This document shows, in pieces, positions 49,088 through 59,300 of a stretch of DNA of 64,000 nt. Numbering within the stretch: position 1 is the first letter of the stretch; each line of letters starts with the position of its first letter. Under the pieces are notes generated by a model that saw nothing but the letters and a program-made list of their open reading frames with translations, ran no database searches and was not told the DNA's origin. Source of the stretch: Phoebastria nigripes (Eukaryota > Chordata > Aves > Procellariiformes > Diomedeidae); the NCBI GenBank assembly GCA_035582835.1, contig JAYKAV010003443.1, positions 62,001 to 126,000 on the forward strand. Reading direction: 5' to 3'. The translations under genes were made by a program, and so were the position numbers.

Positions 49088-52000
49088 AGCCCAGACTCAG
49101 TGGGTTTTTTCATAGCCTGAAGGTATTCTTAGCATTTATGTTGACGTTTGGAATAGGTTTAGACTTTAGCAAGCCATGTAACAATAACCTGTAAAGATGC
49201 TGTACTAGCGTATTTTCAGTTAACCATGAAGTTATGCAGGTAAGCGTTTATGAAGAGCTTTCTTCCAAAATTAAAGTCTGCTGAACCTTTAGTGGTCTTA
49301 CCTTTTTTTAAACAAATAGTAGCGGTCGGTGTTCCTTTATGTATGTGTGCAAAATGGAGAATATTGCAGGAGATGGTATGATCGAGGCCAGTGAGCATAC
49401 GGAAGTAGTGTCGTACATGTCCTGTTCTGCCTCCTCAAAAATAACATTAAAGCTTATTTTCTTTCTGCTTACTTTCTTAATAATTAAAAGTAACAGAACC
49501 AATATAGTATTTCATAGAAACTAACTGTTGTTGAACTAGAACAGTGCAAATTGTCCACGGAGAAAGACAGCTGCAGCAGTATCTAGATTATTGCATGTAA
49601 AATAGCATTTCGAGAAGAGAAAATTTGAAGCAACATGAAGAGTAGAGTATTCTGAACTGCACTTCATGGGGAAATCCACTAAAGAATTCCTCATTAGATG
49701 CAGAAAACAAAAAGGAAAATAAATGCTGAGTGCTGCTTAAACATCTATAAAGGATCAACAGTATACCAGCATGTAATATAATCATTTTCCCTGGTGATCT
49801 AGAAAATCTTTGAGTATTTTAATTTTAAATATGAGGGTATGCACATTATCCAAATTAAAACCTCCAATACCATATCTTAAATAGAATTAGAGTAGAAACA
49901 AAAACATTCTTCTGAAATCCTGAAAATTATGGAGGTAGCAGACCATAAAATTAGATATTTTCCGTTAACCTTGTGGCTTTTATCATGGTATCTCCTAACA
50001 TTCGTGTGATGGGGTGGAGAAAACGTCATCTTCTTACTTTTAATGGAAGTGATTTGTATTAGTCCGCAGCAACAAGTGGCATGTTCTCACGGTCCAAAGA
50101 AGAGTGGGACTCCATCCATCATTCAGCTCCTTCCTACTGGGGACAAACAACAAAATAAGTAGTGCATAGCATACTTAGCATAAATCGTTACTTTGCTCAG
50201 ATCATTTTTTGGCTAGTTATGGCTAATTTAATCTTGCTTTATTTTTATGCTTTTTATTCCCCCTTCCCCATTGCTTTGCTCTGATCTTTTGGCTCCTAGC
50301 TCCTAACTTTACATTTCTTTCAATGAACTTTTTGCAGAAGTCTGTGTATTTTCAACTAGATAAGAAAACCTAGTGATGCTGAACTAAAACTGTGTCTTCT
50401 GCAATGTTCTTAGGTGCCTAACAAATAAGAACTTCTGCCTTGAGCAGAAAACTAGGAGACGTCCTTAATGCAATAGGAGAATTAAAAAGTACTGGTGGGA
50501 AGGATTTGTTAATACAATACCAGGTAAACAAACAGTCACATGAGAGAGGGGGGTGTCAGCATGGGAGGTACCAATGCACTCACCAGTGACTCCTCTGAGC
50601 CACAGTGGTCCTTGGCTGTTTCAAATCCCTTGAAGAGTCAGCTCCCTTGACAAATTTTTGAACACTTTACATTGTTTAAATCCTGAGGATGGAAAGAGAG
50701 TGTTTAGATCCATGCCTCTAAATTCAGATGCATGAGCCATAATGTTACCTGGTTAGATTCTGGGACGCAAAAAAATGCATTTCCGCTTTCAGCTTGACCC
50801 ATTAACCTACCACTTTGTTTTGTAGGGCCTGAATCTGCTGACCTGCATGACCAATAGGACATGCTGCAAAATGAATTTGATATTTTTTACGTTTTTCAGC
50901 TTTGGAGGATTAGTGGGATTAAGTCCTAGAGTTTGTTCTAGGCTTGAGAAGGCTTTTACAAAACCTATTCTTAATCATCGATGAGCAAATGAATTGTCAG
51001 TCAAATATTTGTACCGTTCAGCAAATTTAATGTTTTGATTTTATCTAATTCAAACAGCCACTGTATTTGATCATTCTGCAGAAGCTAATACGTTGTGTTT
51101 GTATTGGAAGCTGAATTAGGAGGTAGCAATGTCTCTATAAAAGCCTGAATAAACCAACCATGATACCTGAAAGCACTTTTTACCACAAGCATAAAGTTCA
51201 CATACTCAAAACTGACTGAATAATCAAACCAAAAAGTACTGTATGGGTGTGTGTATAGAAAAGCTGTGTGCTGCATTTTTCCCATATGCAAAATGAATAA
51301 GGAAATGTTCATGTAGGTCCATGGTTTACTAGTTTGAATACTTATCCTGAAATATGGTGTGCACTGGAGAAGTTTACAGGAACAGTATAGCTCAGTTAGG
51401 AGGAAAATGACTAACAAAATGGAAGTTGGTTTTTTTTCCCCCCTGAAATAAGATAATCTCAAGTGTTCTTCCAGAGAAGAATCAACAGGCACCTTGGAAA
51501 AAGTTGAAGGGCACAGCTATAACTTTTTAATTTGCAATTATGCAACTTTTATTTTGGTAGAGCAAGTGTGTTTCACTGATAAGAATGACTTCTAAAATGT
51601 AATTGAATATTTAACTTTTAGTATATGCATAAGTTGGTTCATTATTCCTCCTCAGCCATAATATATAACCTTTTACATCAGGTTTACATTTTTTTCAGAC
51701 CAGGTCTTTTATAATCAAACCTGTTTCACAGTTTAATCTTATCATTATATTACAGTCCAGTACTCTTAACATTTTTATTGTTAATCGGAAGTTGGCAAGA
51801 TTCCGTATCACGCTTCAAAAATACAATATCCTGAACGAAAAAATGAAAAAAAAAACCTCTCTAAGATTAACAATAATTCTAATCAAAAAATAAGACCAGG
51901 TTATTTGTAGTTCATTATTTTATTGGGTAACTAAGTTTATGTGTTGGATTGGTCTGAAATGATAATTTTTCTTTCATATGTGCTTTTTGCTGATTTGATT

Positions 52001-53621
52001 TTATGACTCGCTATTAAAAATGGTAATATTGAAAACTAAACTAACAAACACTTTTGCAAAAATTTTCCTATTATGTGAATTTTCTTTTGAGATTCTTCTT
52101 GCTTACCTCCTCTGTTACTGTTTGTACAATGGCATTTTACTGGTTTTAACGTTTACAGACAAATTTGCAGGCAGGAGTTTGTAATGGGCTTCTGGGCTGA
52201 CTTCTTCCATTAAATAAGTTCTTTCCCACACATTACTTCTTTAGTTCTGATGGCTAACAACTTTTTTAATATATTCAAGCCTCCTTAATACAGTTAAGCA
52301 GTTTCGTTAATACTTGGAAATACTTATGGATAAGAATGAATAGCTTTTTTCTTAGTCTGTTCCAAATTGCTTTAAAAAGGTCAAAATAAAATCAATGTGG
52401 ATGACAGTATCTTTTTGGCCCTAAATGGTTATGACATTTGAGGTTACAGATGGATGATGCAATGCTGATATCAGCTGTAAGTACAGATGTTTCTAACACG
52501 TTTCTGAACTTTTTGGGTGCAAGATTAGAACTGTCAGATGACAATTAAAGCTGTTCTGCAACTGAAACGGTGGCACTGCTTCAGACACATAAAGAATCAG
52601 TACTATTGCAATAAATAAAAAACAGATCATTGCTGCAACCATTCTGAGACATCTATAACACTATAGATCTCCCATGGGTAGCACCTCCTCAACTGATTAT
52701 ATGTGGTGTTTAAAATCAATAGCAAAAACGTGTAAATCTACTGTTATTGTCTACCTAAAGGCTATAAAAAGAAGTCTCTGATGTAGCCTTGATAATTTGA
52801 GAGTCGATAGCATTCTTCTTTTAACTCCCCACTATCAGATATAGCAAAGGTTAGTAGGTCGTAAAGATACTGTCTTAATTAACTGTTAGAGAAGTTATTC
52901 CACGCTTTATGTTTCAGTGCAAATGCAGATATATTTACTATTATAATGCCATAGCTGTTACAGATTGTACACTTGATACCTAGGACAACCTCCATAATCA
53001 GCAGTAGCCCTCTGGTGCATTAAATCAGGAACGTTTTGGAATAACCTAAAATGTAATTTCTCATTTATCTGTGACATTATAAAGGTAAATGTAGTCTAAC
53101 CTTTCATTATAAGTGTATATTTTATTCCTTGGAAAAGCAGTATGTCACTTTCAGTATTACTTCTTGATAGCTTTCTGTAACCTAAGTTTCAGTATAAGAT
53201 TTTAAAAGCTTCAAAGTGACTGAGAAAACACCGTTATTTTTTGGTTGACTGAAAGGATGGTTTTGGCAAAAAAGGGTAACTTTTGACAATTGTAAGTTTG
53301 CCCAAACTAAATCTTGTCGAGGTTTTATAGACTATTAAAGAAACATTTGCTGCTGCAAGAAACCTCACATCTGGAATATAATTGGTAGTCATAATCTGAC
53401 TACCCATTGCATTTTTCGATATGAGAATATACATTTGCATTTTTTTTCAAGTGTAAAATTGAAAGCTGTAAGGTAAAAGAGAATTTAATATGTCATGCTA
53501 CAACTGTGCCATCTAATTGTCTTTTTTGTTTCATTTGCCCAGAGACGCAGTGTTTGTGAAACACCCTGGCTTGTCACATGTCAAAGTTTTGTACAGGAAA
53601 CAAGCAAGCTAAGTTGGGGGT

Positions 53622-53623
<2 letters not shown>

Positions 53624-53662
<39 letters not shown>
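53624..53662. repeat. (AC)n microsatellite, about 19 units
   Basis: An uninterrupted AC dinucleotide run of 39 bases. It is long and pure enough to be a likely polymorphic marker. Confidence 0.97.
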
Positions 53663-53664
<2 letters not shown>

Positions 53665-53886
53665 TATGTGAGAAAAACAACACTTACCAATGACAAACAG
53701 ATCAGACATTTTTTTCATTTTTAATGATGGTTTGAAGAGGCGCTCTCTTGATATCAGTGACTCTGTCTGTAGGACTCTTCAAACTAGAGATCTGCAGCAG
53801 CCCTACTGTCTTAAAGCTAGAAGAACTATTTATTTCTATCCCACCTTCTCAAATTACAGTAGCTCTGATGATGCTTTTGCTTTTTA
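53663..53886. other. Short unassigned spacer
   Basis: No gene is recognised between the AC microsatellite and the CR1. An open frame beginning at 53690 runs into the CR1 antisense and is not supported. Confidence 0.6.
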
Positions 53887-54540
53887 TAGAGTCATTAAGG
53901 TTGGAAAAGATCTCTCAGATCGAGTCCAACAGTCAACCCAACACCACCATGCCCACTAAACCACGTCCCTAAGCACCTCATCTACACGTCTTTTAAATAC
54001 TTCCAGGGATGGTGACTCAACCACTTCCCTGGGCAGCCTGTTCCAATGTTTAACCACTCTTTCAGTAAAGAAATTTTTCCTAATGTCCAATCTAAACCTC
54101 CCCTGGCGCAACTTGAGGCTATTTCCTCTCGTCCTATCGCTAGTTGCTTGGGAGAAGAGACCGACACCCACCTCGCTGCAACCTCCTTTCACGTAGTTGT
54201 AGAGCGCGATAAGGTCTCCCCTGAGCCGCCTCCTCTCCAGGCTAAACAGTCCCAGTTCCCTCAGCCACTCCTTGTAAGACTTGCTCTCCAGACCCTTCAC
54301 CAGCTTCATTGCCCTTCTCTGGACACGCTCCAGCAACTCATGTCCTTGTAGTGAGGGGCCCAAAACTGAACACAGTATTCGAGGTGCGGCCTCACCAGTG
54401 CCGAGTACAGGGGCACGATCACCTCTCTACTCCTGCTGGCCACACTATTTCTGATACAGGCCAGGATGCCGTTGGCCTTCTTGGCCACCTGGGCACACTG
54501 CTGGCTCATATTCAGCCAGCTGTCAACCAGGACCCCCAGA
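53887..54540 (-). mobile_element. CR1 LINE, 5'-truncated copy (minus strand)
   Basis: This is the same subfamily as the 29 and 39 kb copies. The left end carries the 3' UTR (AGGTTGGAAAAGATC, GAGTCCAAC), but the AGAATCAT terminal units are lost or mutated to AGAGTCATTA. On the minus strand, ORF2 covers the region after the reverse-transcriptase core: [19 protein letters not shown], then [18 protein letters not shown], then a short deletion that shifts the frame near 54335-54350, then [20 protein letters not shown] and [20 protein letters not shown] to the usual end. The 5' truncation is exactly at 54540 (CAGGACCCCCAGA), where a TA-rich palindrome begins. It is not functional. Confidence 0.95.
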
Positions 54541-54541
54541 T

Positions 54542-54565
54542 GTATGTTATATATATATAACATAC
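54542..54565. repeat. Perfect 24-bp palindrome at the CR1 5' junction
   Basis: GTATGTTATATA is followed directly by its exact reverse complement TATATAACATAC. It starts two bases after the last CR1 base. Self-complementary TA-rich DNA can extrude a cruciform and is a plausible place for target-primed integration to have ended; that role is inference. Confidence 0.9.
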
Positions 54566-57500
54566 TTGGGATATTTCTTAGTTACCAGAGATAAATTACC
54601 AAAAATATCACACAGAGATTATATTGGCCTAGAGGAAGCTGACTTCAGGCTTTGAAACCTGAGTTTACCCTGAAGCCTTGATTTCCTGTTCAGGATCCAG
54701 AACGGGGAACACCCCGGACACCCTTATTTAGGCTGACCGGGGTGAAGCAGAGCAGGGCTTTTTCTCCTTTCTCATAACAGGATGGACTATTTCTGTATCA
54801 GTTTATATATGACTGTAATTAATGTATGTGACATATGCATATAAAATTGTCAAATACAGTAGTAATTTTGTATTCTGTAAAAAAATATGAACAATAAAAA
54901 TGTTTTAATCAAAATCTGTATTTAGATATGGGAAGTATTTATATATATTATGACCATACCATTTTAAGTGAATTGGTAAAATAAGATGTATGTATACTAC
55001 TATAAAAATAATAGTCTGACATGTCAAACAGAGTACTTTTACTTATTACAGGTGAGTGATACTACTGGGTGATCTCGTCACTTACAAATATCAATAAGAT
55101 GAAATTTCTTTCATTTAACAACTCAGAATTCAAATTACTTCTTTGTGCTGAATAAACATGGAGCTCGCTGATATTTTATGAGTGATGAGAGTGTTCTAGT
55201 GGACCTCATTATTCACAAAATATCGATAAACCAAACATTTATTCAGTTCAGCAAACCAGAAGGAAAACTGAACTGTGAATTTAAATGATATGAAAATAAA
55301 AGGATCTAAAATAATGTGTAAGTAACTGCACATAATCGAGAAGAATAATCTCAGCTTTATTCCTTTAAACATGAGATTACTTAATGTTATATGGAATGCT
55401 CATTGATTTAAATATTACTCAAGTATATAAAGTTAGCCTGCTCCAGGTTCAGCAGGGGTTCTTAACTCCTATTTACATTCCTAACCTCCTGCTGAAATCA
55501 TGTGATTAGGCATTTGCAGTGTCAGACTGTTTCACATGGTTTTCTATACACATCATTTATTTACCCTTTTGATTTCAGACATAAAATTGGCTTCTTATCA
55601 ACTCCAGGTTTTCAGAAACAATGAAGTGTTTAGAAGCACAAGTCCTCTGCTGAAAGTTGTAAAATACCAGTTCTTCATATTTCTGTAGTTCCTTTTTGTT
55701 ACAATCGCACATACTTACGTACAGCAAGAGGGCCCTTAAGAAAACAGATTTGTCTCAAAGGAACTGAAATAATCCTATATCTCTTGTCTGACCAACCACT
55801 ATGTGGTTCAAAATGTATTACATACAAACCTGCATACAGAAATGCTGGAAAAGATTAATTTGGGAAAAAAAGTTNTGATGGAAAGGTAATTATTTACGCT
55901 CAAATAGCTCATTTCCTACTTACTATTGCAATACGTTTTGGTAAAGAGCTCAGGATGTCCACACATACTTTAAAAAATCTTTGCACAGCACACTGATGCT
56001 TATCAATTTCTTCTTCCACCCTCCTGATTTGTATTTTCAATACTTAAAAAGGGAAGAAGAACTGCAAGGCTTAAGGGTTGCTTAAGAGTCTGACCACTGA
56101 GTCTGGTGGAACTTTTGGTCTTCGCTTCTCTCAGTGCTCCTGACCTGTTTACATTTCAATGGCAGGTAATAATACTTTTATTTCCCACAATTGCTGGTTA
56201 TGCCCACGTCACTGTCTCCGTCCAAGTCCTACCTTCTTTAGTAATAACACTAATAAAGCTCTCCATCTTTGATGCTGCTGTTGCTGTTACATTGCTAAAA
56301 ACACAATCTTCAGATGCATTTCAGTCTGATGAGAAGTGGCTTGCTTGCTGGTTTCAAAAAATAAAAGGTCCTTTAACTAGCAATAAAGAGAGAAATGAAA
56401 AACTATTTGGACAAATGTTGCTTTTGCAACCCACAGACTAAAGCTGCCTCAATTACATTTTGCTCTTGTTGTCTTTTACCAATATTGCAAAACCCTGTAT
56501 CATTTATATTTTAGATATTTCTAAAATACTGATGTTTGTAGCTAAGTATAACAAGCTTTTTTTTTTTTAGTTTGACCTAGTCTAACTATAGCTTAGGAGA
56601 GGACGACCTGATATCTCCAATATCCTTAAGACTATTTTTTTTTTCTAATTTTCTTTATACTTATGCTGCAGATGGAATCTCTTCTGTGTACTTAAGCTGT
56701 GTCTTCATCTGTTCACACATAATTCAGTCTTATGGCTCTGGTCACACATTTCTATAAACCTATCCTTTAATGTATTAAGGATATGAATCATCATGTGTAA
56801 GAAAACCCAAAAGAAGAAGAAATCATTTAATAATAAAACAACAATAACATCAACAAAATAACATAAAATGACTTTGGAATGCTTCAGCAGCCCCATCTCT
56901 CCACTATCAATATAACAAGATAAAGGGAAATTGGAGTTGTGAATTATTCTCTTTTTCAAATACGTCCTACAGAAAACTAACCCTGGAACCTGATTATAAG
57001 TTAAAAAGAAAATAAATTAGATTGTAACACATTAATGCGTATTACATTTTGCAGTCAGGTCGAGAGCGAGAGAGAGCGAACTGATGGTTTTTTTTTTTCC
57101 TATATATCAAACATTCCTCATCATAGATTTTTCTCTATATGCTTACCTGATAAATCCTTTCATCCACAGTTCTGCAGTTCTTACATCAAAGATGTAAGAA
57201 TAACTACAGATCTGGAAAATATTAACTATATGGAAAAAATAAATACATTTTGGTTTTTAGCTTACAATTAGATGAACGGGCACACAGAAAATATAAAGTT
57301 TGCTACCTAAGTTTAAATAAGAATAAGAAAAACAAAGGCATACATGAAATGCAATTCACAAGAGATACCAGGATTAACAGCAAGCATCGTATATTGTTAT
57401 TAGAAGAAAGTGAAAGAAAATGTTGGTCCAGTACTTGAGAAAATTATCAGCAAACAATGCCAATGAAAGTTGATTATTTAATTTTCAGTTCCCACTAAAA

Positions 57501-57599
57501 AAGGATCTTGTTAGCGCAGCTACTATTGATTATAAGAAGAAAGGTCTCGAGCCTGTAATTACAAAGAAGCAAGTTACAGAAAATTTAAGTTAGGTGCTG
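54566..57599. other. Unassigned DNA with a GC-rich fold-back patch
   Basis: No gene is recognised. A patch at 54630-54780 is GC-richer than its surroundings and contains competing short hairpins (54703-54744). The rest is AT-rich. A GTG-initiated open frame at 56106-56441 with a hydrophobic first half matches no family I know. An N lies at 55875. Confidence 0.55.
54703..54744. repeat. Mutually exclusive GC hairpins
   Basis: CGGGG (54703-54707) can pair with CCCCG (54712-54716) across a 4-base loop. Alternatively CACCCCGG (54710-54717) can pair with CCGGGGTG (54737-54744) across 19 bases. The C-rich segment is shared, so the two folds exclude each other. Nearby, CTTCAGG and CCTGAAG form another short stem. 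No function is shown. Confidence 0.7.
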
Positions 57600-57780
57600 T
57601 CAAACTCCCTGGGCCTCATTAGCTTCATCCTGGGGTGCTTGGAGGTTTTCAGGACCTGAGTGGACAAAGCCCTGTGTTATCCAGTCTTGATACAGTGCTT
57701 TGAGCAGAAGTGGGACTGGAGACCTCCCAAGGTCCCTCCCAGCCCAGGGTATCCTAGATCCTGTCCAGCGTCTGTGATTT
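57600..57780 (+). mobile_element. Older CR1 LINE 3' fragment (plus strand)
   Basis: It reads as CR1 in the plus sense: TGGAGGTTTTCAGGACCTGAG (from about 57640) corresponds to the end of ORF2. GCTTTGAGCAGAAGTGGGAC, GGAGACCTCCCAAGGTCCCT and CCCAGCCC follow in the 3' UTR, and a degraded ATTCTGTGATT-type end (GCGTCTGTGATTTT, to about 57780) closes it. Divergence is clearly higher than in the 29/39/54 kb copies and the 3' UTR is a different subfamily type. No reading frame survives. The start is approximate. Confidence 0.8.
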
Positions 57781-58065
57781 TACTGTGTCCCCTTTGGAGA
57801 AATGGAATGATACAGTTTAACTGAACAGAGCCTATAGAATAGCTGAAAAGAAAGAAGTGGCTAAAGGAAAGGGTCTAGAAGGTAAGACTGAATAAATCCA
57901 GGATGTTAGGTCTAGGAAAAAAGGCGGTCTCAGATGTTCTCTCGCTTGAGACTTGCTGCTTCTAACAGTACAGCCACACCAAAATTTGCAATCAATTGAC
58001 ACATTATGCAGAAAGACAATAGGAAAAACCCATCCTCTTCTTCGTCTCCTGAAAGGTATTTCATG

Positions 58066-58154
58066 GAAAAAAAACAAACAAACAACCAAAAAAGCCCCAA
58101 AACCCAAAAAACCCCCAACAGAAACAACAACAAAAAAAGCCCCAACCAAACAAG
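58066..58154. repeat. A/C-rich tract with four C-runs (G-runs on the other strand)
   Basis: AAAC/AACAA units are interspersed with GCCCC, CCC, CCCCC and GCCCC. On the minus strand this gives G4, G5, G3 and G4 runs, three of them close together with T-rich loops, which could form a G-quadruplex. The long minus-strand open frame here (57832-58215) reflects this low complexity and is not a gene. Confidence 0.85.
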
Positions 58155-59258
58155 CACATTTAATATATAAGTGCAATAATGCAATAACTGAGAATGGTTT
58201 GCTGCTTTTTTCCACTCATTGGCAGATTCTGCAAATCCTCCAAAGTTTGACAAATGTGCCTCCCCGTTTCTTAATAATTTGTGTATTGATTTCTCATCTA
58301 AATGTTTATTCCATGTGTGTTCTAAAACAAGGAATTATAGTATTGCTTGGAATAAAATGTACACTGTCTTGATCATCCACAAAACTCCTTTTCATTTATT
58401 TCCGTGAGAGACNGTATATTATGTTCAAGGTCTCTTTGGGTTTTGAGGAGCAAGGGATGAAGTTCTTGTAGGGGAAAGTCAAGTGATTCGAGCAGCAATG
58501 TTTGATGGCCATAAATGCTCCTGAGCAGCCAGCTCCGCAGCCAGCCTGTGAGGAAACAAGCCAATGATAGATTTGAAGAACAGCAGGGAGAGGAGCAACA
58601 GATGGGCAGCGGTGTCTGTGGGTTCACTGGAGACCATTGCTGTCCTTTTTTTCATTGTCGGATGATCACACAATCTTAAGGACATTAAGATGGAGACACC
58701 ATTATATTCTTTTATGCTGAAGGTCTGCAATCATTTCTAGCTGTCCTGTGGCCAGTAAAAGAGACTCTGTGGCTCTTTCCATTTCAGTGCCTGGTAGGAA
58801 GGGGGCTGATGGAGTCGCTCAAGTTCTACTCACAAGTTAAAANGAAAATATTGTGAGCCATCACTCAAATTAATTTGCCTTAGTATGAGAATCCTCTTGA
58901 ACACGAGATGTTTTGAGTTTCTATGGTCACCACTGAAGCTAGGTGAAAATGATAATTCTCTGAGAAATGCTGTGTATTCTCAGTTTGGTGTAGAATTAGG
59001 CTCTTTACTCAGCCTGTAAAATTATGCTGCTGGAAAGTAACCATAAGTGTTTCTGATTGAAAGCTAGAATTAAAAAGTGACAGGAACATAGGTGCAATTG
59101 TGCTAGCATGACAAAGTTAAAGTGATGTTTGACATCTTGAGTTTACCAATACCTAAGAGAATGACTGAAAAAAAGGGGGAGCTAAACCAACTGAAAGAAA
59201 TGGGGTGACAAGAAGAATAGGTGCTCCTTCCGTGAAGGAACAAAATGTGAAGGGTAGG

Positions 59259-59300
59259 TTTTTTTCTTTTTTCTTTTTTTTTTTTTTATTCTTTTTTTCC
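59259..59300. repeat. T-rich low-complexity tract
   Basis: T runs are broken by single C and A residues. No retrotransposon body is visible beside it. Confidence 0.85.

Larger units (their letters stand above)
40441..53623. other. Unassigned AT-rich non-coding DNA
   Basis: This is 13 kb without a recognised gene or element. The first ~350 bases next to the CR1 are GC/TG-richer (GTGTGTGTGCCTGTG near 40470), but no repeat family is recognised. It includes an A/C-rich tract (41626-41678), scattered single N bases at 42548-45673, a 176-codon minus-strand open frame at 46123-46653, and an AAATG microsatellite at 49060-49087. Confidence 0.6.

Noticed and set aside
51085..51492. 135-codon minus-strand frame
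   Set aside because: It begins at GTG with no ATG at the start, has no recognised domain, and its composition is what AT-rich DNA gives.
56106..56441. 111-codon plus-strand frame with a hydrophobic N-terminal half
   Set aside because: It begins at GTG, has no recognised family or splice context, and the evidence is too weak to call it a gene.
57832..58253. Two long minus-strand frames with transmembrane-like segments (127 and 107 codons)
   Set aside because: The hydrophobic Phe/Val/Leu/Gly runs are translations of the A/C-rich low-complexity tract read on the opposite strand.
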